A stretch of DNA of 58,414 bases from Irineochytrium annulatum (lineage: Eukaryota; Chytridiomycota; Chytridiomycetes; Chytridiales; Chytridiaceae), in assembly GCA_027600665.1 (NCBI GenBank), contig JADGJL010000044.1:1-58414 (forward strand). Direction: 5' to 3'. The position numbers were made by a program, and so were the translations under genes. Shown here in pieces: positions 12,213 to 24,539 of the stretch. Position 1 is the stretch's first letter. Every line of letters starts with the position of its first letter. Under the pieces are notes generated by a model. The model was not told where the DNA came from, ran no database searches, and saw only the letters and a list, made by a program, of their open reading frames with translations.

Positions 12213-14009
12213 TTATTCTAAAGCTTCCGCCAGCAACTGTTCTGTCTCCTTTTGCGCCCCGTCTAGAGCAAATGAGTGTTGCTCCATCAATTCCTGCTCT
12301 TTTGACTTCAAAGCTTTCCCGTCCGGTACAAAATCCTTGTCCCTCTCAGTAATATTGTCTCCGGGGTTCTCGTCACCACTGTCGCTCATTTTCTTTTCTG
12401 TGACGTCGTCGACACCGCTGCTATCTTTTCGTCTGTCGGTGGTGACGTCGTCACCGTTGCTCTTGCTTCGATCTGACAGGGCATCCGCAGCAGCGTCGTT
12501 ATCATTGTCACTTTTCCGTCCTGTGGAATCACTATCACCGCCGTTACTAATTTTTCGTCCCATGGCTTCGTCCTCAAAATCGTCTGCGGCCGAAAATTTT
12601 CCCAACTTATCGCTTTGGCTATCGGATGCGTCGATATCGTCGTCCACATGTGTTTTTCGCTTGTGCTCCGCATGGTTCTCAACCTCCTCTGCGTCAACAT
12701 CCGCTTCGACGAATTTGCCCTTCGGTGCCTCAACCTCAGGATTCTTCTCGCCCTCCGGGTTTGACTCGTCCTCGGCATTCACCTCCTCCTCGGCATCCTC
12801 GTCATCATCGCTCCCGAAGCGCCAAATGTTTTCCTTCATTCTGGGAGATCGGCCCTCATCCCACCACGACTGGCCCTCCCCCGAGATGTCGGATCTGACC
12901 GCGCAGACGAGGCCCGTCTCATCTAAGTAGCTCCCGCCTATGCTGGCGTCCTCGAACCACTCGTCTCTGTCCAAAACCTTCACCCGCACCATCTTGTCCT
13001 CCGCACCGTCCTTTGCGGGCTCCTCCGACCCCACGAACCTCCACCCCTCCCCCATGTGTTCCTCCGGGTTCTCGAGCACCTCGTTGATGGCCTTCAGGTA
13101 TGATATCTCCTCATCTAGCCTCAGCCTCTCGATCGCGTCGAGGAAGCTGGCCATCTTCTCCCCATGCAACCCAAGCGTGCCCCACGCGACGTCCGTCAGC
13201 GTCATCCCCGTCACCACCACCAAGTCGGCCACTGGCGTCGACGCGCTCCTCCTATGGCCCTCCTCCGCGATCCACTCGAGGCCCTTCGGGAGCATCTCCC
13301 CGTCCATGACGACAATCTTCTCCACCCTCGCTATCAGCTTTTTCAGCAAGGGAATCTGTTTCACAGTCGTGCCGTGCTGCGCTGGGACGACATACGTCTC
13401 GTTCAACAAGGTTGTGTGGAGGAAGGCGGCCGTCTGCGTCGCGTCGTCGTCCAGCGGAAGAATGACGAGGTGCCGCAACAGGGACGGGTGGTGCTGCTGC
13501 AAGGAGCAGATCAAGTGCTTAAACTGTAGAATGGTGCGGGACCGCAAAGGAACGATCACGACAATGCTGGAGTGGATCGCACGGGCGACGATGCTCTCCA
13601 GTGTGTTGGATGCGATGTAGGGGTCGGCTAAGGGGCGAAGCCGTTTCCTCTCTGCGGTGGGTGGCGCCTTTGCTGGAGGCTGGTGAGGCTGCTGGTGGGC
13701 TCCGGCGTCGGCCTCGACCACCATGACTGTGTCGCGGTGCTGCTGCCGCTTTGAGGATCGGACGGAGATGAAGACGACGCATACGATCAGGAAGAGGACC
13801 AGCAGGAGCAATTTCCTGATGATTGAGCCCGTGCGCCGCGGATTGAAGGAGCTCGGTGAATGGTGGAGTTGGTAGTGCAGGAAGTGATGATCTTCACCAC
13901 GTTACTCGGTGACTGCATACCAAACAACTTTCGTACCATCTTTTGATAGCTTTTTGATCTTCTTGAGTGCATCCCCGTCGATGTCGCCGTCCAGAGGAAG
14001 ACGGATCAT
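12213..14009 (-). CDS. Predicted type II membrane protein with long acidic luminal tail
   Basis: Unrecognised. Exons 14009-13937 and 13891-12213 (45-nt intron with a GTAAC branch site); 583 residues. The long second-exon frame has no usable ATG, so the first exon starting MIRLPLDGDIDGDALKK is needed. A basic cytosolic segment (RRTGSIIRK) precedes one hydrophobic span (LLLLVLFLIVCVVF, about residues 56-70), so the bulk should face the lumen or exterior. The following ~200 residues form a plausible globular domain, with IVVIVPLRSR and KIVVMDGEMLP, faintly like a nucleotide-sugar transferase fold, but no DxD motif in a convincing place. The C-terminal ~230 residues are dominated by Asp, Glu, Ser and Lys (for example SDDDEDAEEEV) and are surely disordered. 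It converges on Spc98. Confidence 0.75.
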
Positions 14010-14150
14010 TGTCGCGAATCGCTGGGCACAGGCCGCTTGAACGCGTCAAAGTTTATTGTTTTTGCCTTCAGACTCCGAACGATGAGGAAAGCCAATATCA
14101 TGCTACTGTGACTATTTCGTGTATTTGCACGCATCGACAATGACAATAGA

Positions 14151-15460
<1,310 letters not shown>

Positions 15461-15689
15461 GGCTTATCACGCCAACGGTTCTCCCCTCGCCCCTTGATCG
15501 GGGATCTGCGGGAGAAGAGTGGATGGTGAATGCTCAAAAGTGATAGTGACGTTGGGTGGCTTGTGAGTTTGAGAGAACAGCCAATCTAGTGAAGCTGGGT
15601 GACTATTTTGCAATTAAGATAGTGCTCATTTCGGGCCGTGGTCGGGAGCATGATTGCAGCGAATGCTTCCAGCAAAGAGAACACAAATG

Positions 15690-16256
15690 TCAGCACACGG
15701 ACTCCGATACTTTTTTAACTTTGTACGTCAAATCAACGTCGCCGGCGGCCGACCGAACGATTCGCTCATCCATTCCCGACGGCGCCTGGATAAACAGCTG
15801 TCCCAAGTCATAGTTGACGCGGATAGCGGCCGCATCCTCTAACTTCCGCATCAGCTCCCCTCGTAGCCGCGCTGCGCAACCCTCACACTTAAGCCCTGAG
15901 ATATCAAACGCGCTCTCGACACACGGATTCCCTTGACTCGCTTGGACTGGCCCGCTGCGGTTTCGCATGGAGACGACGGTCGGGGAAACGAGCAGTGCAA
16001 CCGTCAGTGCCATTTCCCAGCAAAAGCCGCGACGCCAAAAGGATACGGTGAGGGATAGGAGGCACAGAGCGGTCAGAGGGATGCGATACAAATCAAGAAC
16101 AGCGAATCCGGCGCAGCCTGGGAACACAGAGGCATCAATGCTAGCGCCCACATGCAAACATGATTTCAACTCCAGCGCACCGATGCCAAGCAGATTCAAT
16201 GCGAGTTGAATAACGCAACAAGAGCTGGCGAGCAACCCAAGCACAGCGGAACGCAT
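15690..16256 (-). CDS. Small membrane protein with C-terminal heavy-metal-associated domain, MerT-MerP-like
   Basis: A single exon of 188 residues starting MRSAVLGLLASSCC. The N-terminal ~105 residues hold about three hydrophobic spans. The first contains a vicinal cysteine pair (ASSCCVIQ) and a second cysteine region lies in FPGCAGFAVLDLYRIPL; this layout resembles the mercuric transporter MerT, where paired cysteines pass Hg(II) across the membrane. Residues ~115-180 are an HMA domain: FDISGLKCEGCAARL carries the metal-binding CxxC, followed by the beta-strand IRVNYDLGQLFI. Together this mirrors bacterial MerTP fusions. The family call for the membrane half is an inference from pattern, not alignment; a general copper/heavy-metal carrier is the alternative. 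No merA-like or other resistance gene lies nearby. It starts 77 bp from the divergent KIAA0930-like gene. Confidence 0.7.
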   Translation of the reverse strand: MRSAVLGLLASSCCVIQLALNLLGIGALELKSCLHVGASIDASVFPGCAGFAVLDLYRIPLTALCLLSLTVSFWRRGFCWEMALTVALLVSPTVVSMRNRSGPVQASQGNPCVESAFDISGLKCEGCAARLRGELMRKLEDAAAIRVNYDLGQLFIQAPSGMDERIVRSAAGDVDLTYKVKKVSESVC

Positions 16257-16333
16257 TCTTTGTCAAAGTCCACAATTATCATCAAGGTCGCATAGTCGAA
16301 GCCCACGATTTGCATCACCTCCGGCCTCGGACG

Positions 16334-17909
16334 ATGGCATCGCATTTGACGCAGATATTGCAACGGTTGAAGGCCGAAAACCTGCATGGCCCGACTTCAC
16401 CTTACAGCGCCGCGGACGGGAACGGCCGTGGTGGGCCAGCTGGCGCCAGACCTCGGTCGGGAGTCGAGGATGAAAACTGGATCTTGGTGCAGCAAGACCT
16501 ACAAGATTTGGACGCGAAAGACCCTCGGTGAGTGGCGCTTGGCGCGATGTAGTCGTCTTTATCTTATCCTTTATTCTTCCAGATGGCTGGATCTGTTCAT
16601 TGAGTATTTCCTGGAGCTAGATGCGTCCACGAATGACGACCTTCTGTTTTTCGTCCGGCAGCAGGATCAGGCCGTGGTCGAGGTGGATCAGGAGCCGATA
16701 TTTGTGCGGAGGAACGTGGGGAAGACGATGCCTGCGCTGAACGAGATGGTCGATTGGAAGCAGACCTTCTTCCTGAACCTGATCGTTCAGCTGCCGTGCG
16801 TGCTCACGGTGGCTGTCTGCAAGCGGAGCTCAGTCAACGCGGACACGACGAAGAAGAGGGCCCTGCTGACTAAGCCGTCGACTGAGCGGGTCGTCGTCGT
16901 GGGCGGCGGTGGGGACGGCACGGAGCTCGGCGTGCGAGGCGCGGAGAACCCCAAGTCGACCTCGTCTTCATCCGAATCCATTCAGGACGGGCAAAATACC
17001 CCGGGATCCCCGAAGCCCCCACGCTCGAAGATGGTCGCGATGCGGCGGATAACGAAGAAGGTCTATGCGGCGCCGTACAAGTCCCGGATGGACGTCAAGG
17101 ACGCCTTCATGAACGAGTGCTCGTACCCGCTTGTGTACTACACCGTCAATGACTACGAGTCATACGACCTGCACCTTCAGATCCAGGAGCGGGAGTACCT
17201 CTGCGTCGAGCTCTCGGCCGCGATACCGATTGGGTCAAACGCCGCCACAGCCACCCCGCCGGCCGAGGCCATCGCGGCGATATCACTCGCGGACGACCCC
17301 TCGCCCTTCCCCGTGCCGCCGTCCTGCGCCAAAATCATACTATTCCAGGGTGCCGTTCCGTACTCGTCCCTGCTTGAGATCTTCCAGCAGAAGGGGCTTG
17401 CCGCGCAAAGCCAGATGCGGATGAGTTGGGGGAAGTTGAGCGGAAACGGGAACGGCAACGCGTCGAGCGGAGGGAGGGTGAGGGACGGGTCGGGGACGAC
17501 GTCGCCGCCGACGGAGCGGACGGAGTACATTATGATGAGGGGGCCGCATGGAAAGGGGCAGTGCCAGGTGGCGATCAGGGAATATCAGCCGGATGCACCT
17601 GCTGACGAGGTCGAGCAGCCGCCCGGTTCACCCACGGCGAAGGTGCAAACGCTGTCGGATCGGTTGTGGAAGCTGGGCACGACGGTCAGGGCCGCGGTGG
17701 CGGGACCGCCAACACCGACCGTCCCGCAGACGCCTCTGAAGAAGCCGGATTCCTTGCGGTGTTCGATGACGTATGTGAACGTGCCGTGGCAGAGCATTAT
17801 TAGGTAAACAGCCTTTTTGTTTTGGCGCCGCATGGTCTTATCTTTTTATTTCAGTGACTTGATCAACAACGGGGCCGAGCTTAGGATACCCGAGCCTGAA
17901 AGGGAATGA
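16334..17909 (+). CDS. KIAA0930/DUF2045-family protein
   Basis: Conserved eukaryotic protein of unknown molecular function. Exons 16334-16527, 16583-17803 and 17855-17909; 489 residues. It matches the family in order: WLDLFIEYFLE, NDDLLFFVRQ, WKQTFFLNLIVQLPC, the lipocalin-like strand set around YPLVYYTVNDYESY, a characteristic FQGAVPYSSLLEIF, and MMRGPHGKGQCQVAI. The C-terminal TYVNVPWQSIISDLI corresponds to the LTYVTLPLHRIL segment of the animal proteins. Ser/Pro/Gly-rich inserts (about residues 160-230 and 360-400) are likely disordered. The ATG at 16334 is the first in frame. A 3' exon of 55 nt completes the protein. Confidence 0.85.
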
Positions 17910-18515
17910 ACAAAAAAAAACAAAAAAACGCCTTATCCACGGCTCTTTCTTGCCGGCACGTTTAGCTCCACTAGCCAGGGCAACCGCGAGTAACTCCCTT
18001 TGTGCCGTCCTAGCTACTCGTAGGTGGCCCGACAAGACTGACGTGTCCGGCGCGGCGTTCGTTTGGTCGACGTCTCGTCGAAGTCAGGGCAAACAGATCT
18101 TGGCCGAAATACAATAATACAATCTGGCAAGGGCAAGAATCAGCGCAATTGATATGCTTTGGTCCGGGCGCACATCCAGAAAAAAGTGAGCTATCCCAAC
18201 CGTGGGTGACAAGTACACTTTCTTAACTAACAAAATATTACTTTTACGATGTATTATCTGACCTGGACGGCTTGGGTGATGGAACTCAATGGATCATATC
18301 ATATTTGACGACACGTTCTGCGCCACAGGTTGTCATAGTGGTCATTGAAGAAAACGAGGTCCTCTCTATTTCATTGTGAGTGTTAAGCCCTACGTGGTGG
18401 GATGACGGAGGACGGATGCTCTGAATGCGCGGGGACGATTGGCGCGTGCCGGCTGCGGACGGCGTTGGGGACTTGAGCAATCGACTAACGGGCTGAAAAA
18501 GGACATATCTTCGTC
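17910..18515. other. Intergenic region upstream of the eL32 gene
   Basis: About 600 bp without a supported gene. It holds two A-runs right after the DUF2045 stop and mixed sequence after that. The promoter of the ribosomal protein gene must lie in its right part; no motif is recognised with confidence. I looked for cloverleaf-like tRNA pairs and saw none. Confidence 0.5.
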
Positions 18516-18972
18516 ATGGTCACCCCGTTGAACAAGCACGAGATCATCAAGAAGCGGACCAAGAGGTTCTTCCGACACCAGTCGGACCGGTACAAGAAGC
18601 TTGACGTGAGTGAGGGCCGTTTTGGGAGATATGGGGCTTCCGCTGACGGGCGTTATCTAGGCGTCATGGCGCAAGCCGAAAGGTATCGACAACCGAGTCC
18701 GCCGTCGCTTCAAGGGCCAGATCGCCATGCCCAAGATCGGCTATGGCTCCAACAAGGTTACCCGCCACCTCCTCCCGAACGGCTTTAAGAAGTTCTTAGT
18801 CTCCAACGTCCGCGACCTGGAGCTTCTCTTGATGCACAACCGTACCTACGCCGCCGAGATCGCGCACAACGTCAGCTCGAAGAAGAGGATTGAGATCATC
18901 GAGAAGGCGCAGCAGCTCGACGTGAAAATCACTAACCCGAAGGGCCGCGTTAGGTCGTCCGAGTCGGAGTAG
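18516..18972 (+). CDS. RPL32: 60S ribosomal protein eL32
   Basis: Structural protein of the large cytosolic ribosomal subunit. Two exons, 18516-18605 and 18661-18972, around a 55-nt intron (gtgagt...tctag); 133 residues, the standard size. Landmarks: [20 protein letters not shown], then [39 protein letters not shown] and [14 protein letters not shown]. It ends RVRSSESE. A putative poly(A) signal (aataaa) lies around 19070. Confidence 0.98.
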
Positions 18973-19255
18973 AATGTCTTACTGTAGGGGCGTTGGCGGA
19001 GGTGGGATGTGGGAGCGGCTTCAGGATTCGGCTGTTTCGGTGGAATGTCCGTTGACACGGCTGCATATAATAAACCCTTGGCTCTGATAAGGCAATTATT
19101 GTTTATTTATGGTCATGTTTGAAGCTTGTGTATGCGTGCATAATGTCGGGCCACACTCGTTGACAAACGCTTTCGTCAACTTTAAATTTTCGCGCATGTT
19201 GCAGGTCCCGTAGAATGAAGATAATGTTCAGGCATAGCGCATGCGAATATATTGT

Positions 19256-20212
19256 CTAATCATCGGGTCCAAATCTCTTCAGCAAACTTCGGAGCTTCTT
19301 CTCCTTATTCTTCTTCTTGAACTTTTCTAAGTCCCGTTTCGTCAGCTTGACCTTCTTGTTGCGGTTAGGGTCCATCATTTCCTGCATTCGCATCATATTC
19401 CGCTCTTCTTGATACCTGCATATGATTAGCGGAAATTTCGGACAACACATCCAACCTGTCGATATCGAAAAAATGCGCCATCTGACGCTCGGCTTTAGCG
19501 TTTGGATTAAAGTACGACTCGGCATTTGACGCGAATCGATCCGGTTGAAAGCGGCCCGTCTTTTGATTGAATGTAGCGGAAAGAGAGTAGTCGGCTGAAA
19601 TTGGAACACAGAGAGAGAAGGTGGGGCAGGTCAGCGCAAGATATTCTCAGAGAATGATACCGACCACCCATTCGACCAGAACCAAACCTCCCCCCTTAAC
19701 CATCAAATGGTCCTCCCAACTCAAAGGAGTTCCAAGCCTGTGAAAGCATGTGGCGCGTCCGTCACTTTACCTGCAGGGTTGAAGCCCTCAGCAGAGGTCG
19801 TCGCTCCGGCAGCTAAGCCGTTACCAGCAGCGGGAACCGCCCCGTATGCTGCAGTAATTGCGTACGTTCCAGGGGGGACGTCGCCAGCCCCGGCAGCGGA
19901 AGAAGCAGCCATTTGGCTGTAGTACCACTCCATGTACTCCTTCGAGTTATAGTAGTCGGCGTGGGCATTGGTTGGGGCATCTGCGGGCGCTCCGTTGGCC
20001 GCCGCCGGCTCTCTATCATTCGCAGTTGATGGCTCCGCCTCGCTTTTCGCCAACACTTCATTCGGGTCATCCCAGGTCGTCTCTCCCGTCGTCGTATTCC
20101 ACCAGTAGTAGGACTTGCTTTCCTCGTCGTAGACGGCCTGCCAGGGCTGCCCATCGTTCGTGCCGGCGTCGTCAGCTGAGGGCCCCGTCGGCTTTGACTC
20201 CTCACTACTCAT
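19256..20212 (-). CDS. WW-domain protein, probably pre-mRNA-splicing related
   Basis: Exons 20212-19771, 19594-19456 and 19415-19256; 246 residues. A WW domain sits near residues 22-50: PWQAVYDEESKSYYWWNTTTGETTWDDP, shown by the aromatic pair and closing W-x-x-P. An Ala/Gly-rich linker follows, then a conserved-looking C-terminal module (FNQKTGRFQPDRF, KAERQMAHFFDIDRYQEERN) and a strongly basic helix ending LRSLLKRFGPDD. Fungal proteins with this WW plus basic-tail plan are connected with the spliceosome, but the exact orthologue is not established here. The first intron (176 nt) is much longer than usual for this window; the second is 40 nt. Confidence 0.85.
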
Positions 20213-20303
20213 GGTGGCAAAAATTAACCAACAAACGGAAGGTTATGCGATATATTGTGGTATGTGTACGCGGTACGCGATATTGCAACGTTAGCCCCTT
20301 CCT

Positions 20304-21227
20304 TCAACTGTACTTCCCCACGTAACTATTCGGCACAAGCCCAATATCGATCATCCGAACCTTCACCGAATCATCGGTGGCGCTGTCCTCGACCCCGTCC
20401 TCATCCTTCTTCGCCCTTTTCCGCCTATTCTTGCAAACCGACATAGTTACTTTGAACGCCGTCACCCAGCCCGTCCCATACACAGGTTGATAATCAATAA
20501 ACTCCTTGATTTGAGCGACAAAATCAGACGGGTCTGGCTCGAGGGTAATAGGGCCCGCTAAAGCAGCTGCAGGTTCGCCACCCCCCTCCGCCTTGGCTTC
20601 AGATGTCGACGCTAGACCCCCGTCGTCATCCTCCTCGATGCTGCCCCATCTATCGAGCGACCCCTTCTCCTCCTCCTTCGTCTTTGGCGCGTCGTGCGAT
20701 GGCCGATCGATTCCCTTCATCGGCGAGGGTTGCGTCGCGCCCTCAGGTATCGCAACGACCACAATCTCCCCAGCACTGATGGACATCTCCCATTCCGTCA
20801 CCTTCCAGAAGTCATAAAGCACCTTCCGACGATGCAGTTGCAGCGGCGAGCCGAGGGATGTCGACGAAATGGGGCTCAGGATCTCGGAGGCTATCCGCGA
20901 TAGGTACGGGCCTATGGCGTCCTTCAGCATTTTCTGGTCCGGGTCAGAGATGCTGCGATCTTCCTCGTCCTCGTCCCCTGTGTCCATGTCATCACTGACG
21001 GAGGTCTGACCGTCCTTTCTGCTGTCCGGATCGCCGCCATCGTCACTCAAATCCTTCGGTTGTTCTATTGCGGCTGATTCGCTGAGATGCGAAAGCGAGT
21101 GAGCTCTCGAGTTGCTGTTGCTGTTGAGAGAGGACAGGGACTTGGTGGGTGGTTTGCTCGTGAGAGTCCCTCCCCAGTGGCGCGGGTCCGCGGGAGGAAA
21201 GCCGAAGTCGCGGACGACGGGGTTCAT
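20304..21227 (-). CDS. SH3-domain protein with an interrupted SH3 domain
   Basis: A single exon of 307 residues starting MNPVVRDFGFPPADPRHWG. The N-terminal motif RDFGFPPADPRHWG looks conserved among fungal SH3 proteins, though I cannot name the orthologue. A Ser/Asp-rich linker leads to an SH3 domain at about residues 165-307: VLYDFWKVTEWEMSISAGEIVVVA (ALYDF and acidic loop), GTGWVTAF (the conserved Gly-Trp) and GLVPNSYV (the PxxY end). Between the first and second SH3 elements there are ~75 extra, acidic, low-complexity residues, and more before GLVPNSYV. An in-frame ATG at 21307 exists but lies within 20 bp of the COG3 stop, so 21227 is preferred. Confidence 0.8.
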   Translation of the reverse strand: MNPVVRDFGFPPADPRHWGGTLTSKPPTKSLSSLNSNSNSRAHSLSHLSESAAIEQPKDLSDDGGDPDSRKDGQTSVSDDMDTGDEDEEDRSISDPDQKMLKDAIGPYLSRIASEILSPISSTSLGSPLQLHRRKVLYDFWKVTEWEMSISAGEIVVVAIPEGATQPSPMKGIDRPSHDAPKTKEEEKGSLDRWGSIEEDDDGGLASTSEAKAEGGGEPAAALAGPITLEPDPSDFVAQIKEFIDYQPVYGTGWVTAFKVTMSVCKNRRKRAKKDEDGVEDSATDDSVKVRMIDIGLVPNSYVGKYS

Positions 21228-21325
21228 GTTTTTGATTTCACAATGTCGTTCTTCATGCAGTGAGTGTTGTTGGACTATTCTATTGTCATCATCTATATAT
21301 AATGTCATAATATCGCCCCAAGTAA

Positions 21326-24300
21326 TCACATAGGAGGCATGTCTGATGATATCCGTCTACTTCGTGCCAATTGACAAACGTTGTCCACCAAGCTGGCGAC
21401 TTCGTTAACCTCCATTAGTCCATCAAGAAGGCGCCCGTCGTGCTCCGCAACCACCGTAGAGTGAAAAATTGCGTACGTTTCCACAATATTCGTCTGGACA
21501 ATCGTTAAAAAAAAGAATATATGCAAATTTCGTACGTTAATGTGATGTATCAAAACATCCTCTGTTTTGCTGTCGCCGATATAATCCCTCATCTTGCCAA
21601 CCGCAAGAGCGACGTGGTCCCGAATCGTGCTCTTTAACGCATCGCAAACCGCAACGCAGTTTTGCGGGCTCGCGAATCCCTGCATCCCGAGTCTTCCCAA
21701 CGACGAGCTATGGCTTGACCCGCCAAGCGCTGCTTTGTGAAGTGCATTTGATGTCCCCTTCGTCGTCTTTTTAGCCTCGAGTTCGGTTTTGAGCCGGAAA
21801 GCAGTCACGTGTATCATAAACGATGCGACCGGTTCCACTGCTGCTTTTGCCGTGTCCAAAATCATCGACTCGCATACATTACGCAACTCATCTGCGCAGG
21901 ACCGGCGTGCGTCGTTCAAGGTTTCAACGACGCGAGGGAGAGTTCCTGAAAGCCCAGATCGAACCAGCCCAAGGCCCAAGCTCGTTAATGTAGCAATATC
22001 CCACTTGCTCGTCAAGACGGACATTAAAGCATCTTCAAGGTTGTCATTATTAATAAGCAGAGCCCACATTATAGCTGCGTACCTGACACATTGGAAAAAT
22101 CTAATAATTCCTCCCGGCGAACGAAATTGGAGTCAAAGGGTGCAATTTGTTCTCTAAGCATCAACAGATTTTTTATCAAAAACAATCTGCCATCCAATTT
22201 GGTCTATTGAGGCTTAACATAAGATCCTCAGTGCATGAAACCATACCGTTTTCGCTCCTATGGTCTCGCTGGCGCTGACTAAAGACTTTAAGCAGAGCGC
22301 GATGGCCTCTTGTGACAGATCCTCAAAGATGGGTGTCTATATAACCCGCTTAGTAAAGTAAGTATCCGTACAGCGTACCGGCAGCGACCTATACATCTTT
22401 CCCAAGATGTATAGCGTTTTTTGCAGTGTCGGAAACCATTCCCCGCCTCCATATACCAGTTTGCCAAAAGACAATGACTTCTCGAGGGCATCCACGGGGC
22501 TTTCAAATCGAGAGATCGAGGTATCGTCTGCAATTTTGTCCGGCCCCCCACTCACTGGGCTGGCGCTCAACATGGCCATCATTGGGTTTGCTGTGGCCAA
22601 ATCCGGAACCATGTTGGTCTGGGCGAGCATGTTGGGCATCGGCACTATCATGTGTTTGAGGGATATCATAAAGCATGCATACATTTTTCTGTCCGCGCCA
22701 AGACCTCCAGTTCGCGATCTCTCGGCTTGAAGCCCTCGATCTCCGTCTTTATGAAGCCTTGTGCTCGGAACGCGAGACGCTCCTGCGCGTCCTGCAAGAT
22801 ACGCTCGACAACGATTTTCACAGGGGCAGTGTCCGTTGGCATGGTTATTCCGGCATTTCGCGCAGCAGGATCTGTCACAATCGAGAGTGTTTTCCCTGCC
22901 GCGTCGTCGGCCGAGTCGCTGGGCACAGATGTTCGAGGGGCTGAATCTGTAAGTGCCGAATCAGGGACCATTGCTTCCGCCGTGTCCAAGTGTATCTGCA
23001 GCGCTCGGCAGAGGTCTGCCAAAACGTCAATCCGCAACTCTCGCAATATCATCGGCCGGAGCTGCTCGTACAACGCCGAACATAAGGCTTCCAAATACCG
23101 GCTAGACATTAATTAAAAGGCGATTATGCAGAGCACCAACATAAATTCATCCTCGCCGACATTGAAAAACTGGTAAAATAGCGTGTACTCGTCCGAGCAC
23201 AAGCTCAATATATATGCAGCTCCAGTTTTTGCTAGTGTAAGCATGTCCTTCCCATCTGCAATTGAAGTAACCTCGGCGGCAACAAACGGCCCCAGAATCG
23301 TCTTTCGCGCACCAAAGTAGCTGGCGTGGCACTCTCCAAGTAAGCCGAGGTATTCTCTGTGGCCCGAGCAACGCTTTTCGATTTCCAAAATTAATGGCCG
23401 CAACTTAAGGGCCTGGGATCGGAATTTCACATAAAATAGTGATGTTTGCATCGACTTGCTCAAAGGTTCGGGAAGTGATGCAGGATTCGAGCCAGCCGGC
23501 GTGTTTGTGGACTGTTGCCGATCCGACAGTCGATGACTGATATCTGCCTGCAGATTCCTCATCGAGTTAACGAAATGCATTTTGACGTGTGCTAAGCCTC
23601 TAGTCATGCACTGCCGAAACTTCATCATATACAGCTCCGAGTCTTTGTAACGAAGCTTTGGCCTATTAGTTTGTATTAAACAGCGGCAATACTAACGTGT
23701 TCAACGACAAACTCCAGGCACATGTCGAGCTTCGACAGCATGTCAACAAAGCCCTCCTGAAGGCAGACCGCCTCCCCTCCGCTTGACATCAGCTTGACAG
23801 CAGGCTCCAACACATCGAAAACTTCCAGCCGTTCCCGCACGCGATCAGCGAGGTCGGCCAGTTGCGTCTGTTCCCGTAAAATATTCTCACAAGCTTCCTT
23901 CAAGCTGTTCGTGCGTGACGAAACGAAGGAGAAGTGTGACGCTTCCGACTCCAGCAGTGCACAGGCGTCGTTTATCTGGCTCAAAAGTTTGTCGCAACGG
24001 TTCATGTATGACAGAAGAGTCGACAAATGAGTTCTAATGACGGTCAGTGTGACACGAGAGGACACATGAATGAAACCTGTAGACATCTTCCTGCGAGTGC
24101 TCCATTTCATCCTCAATGGCGGCGAACCACGTCAGAAAGTCGTTCGTCGTGAGCATGGGGTCAGTGAGGTTCAATGCAGAGGGTGCCGTCGCGAAGAGGC
24201 CCGCCGGCTGAGCGTCCACCTTTTGGTTCACAGCTGACGTTTGTCGGGCCTGCTTCGTGGTCTTCATGTTGACAGCGTCCAGGTCATCGTCGTCCGCATA

Positions 24301-24539
24301 GTCACTGTGTTTAAACTGGATCATGGTGAGGCAAACAGACTGCATCTTAAGCCCTAGCTAACCAGCTCATCGAGATCAGGCAAAGGAACATGGTCAAGGG
24401 ACAGATCAGCAAGAAGCAGAATGCCATCGCGTTGGCTTTCTGTCAGTAATGCGGCTGTGACAGCGTCCCATTCCGACAGCTCGACCACGGGCGAAAGGAG
24501 CGGTGGAGGGGCCGCTGGTTGAGCTGTCGCGGTGGACAT
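21326..24539 (-). CDS. COG3: Conserved oligomeric Golgi complex subunit 3 (Sec34)
   Basis: Subunit of the COG tether for retrograde vesicles at the Golgi. Exons: 24539-24363, 24315-24077, 24033-23697, 23655-23141, 23101-22683, 22644-22379, 22336-22247, 22203-22083, 22032-21536, 21493-21326; 942 residues. Family landmarks: [20 protein letters not shown], coiled coil with [40 protein letters not shown]-like [60 protein letters not shown] and [10 protein letters not shown]. The last intron (21535-21494, 42 nt) has no stop and keeps frame; removing it restores the conserved IHHINTNIVE join. It faces Rad4 head to head. Confidence 0.93.

Noticed and set aside
12337..13620. Long plus-strand frames (197 and 226 codons) opposite the type II membrane protein gene
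   Set aside because: They are mirror frames of the acidic, repetitive coding strand; compositions (Ser/Pro-rich) follow from the antisense and there is no domain or splice support.
17910..18515. Possible structured RNA upstream of eL32
   Set aside because: A snoRNA would be plausible near a ribosomal protein gene, but I saw no C/D or H/ACA box pair with a terminal stem.
21228..21329. N-terminal extension of the SH3 protein (frame open to 21329)
   Set aside because: The codon at 21329 is GTG, and the ATG at 21307 is within 20 bp of the COG3 stop; the conserved-looking start MNPVVRDFGF fits better.
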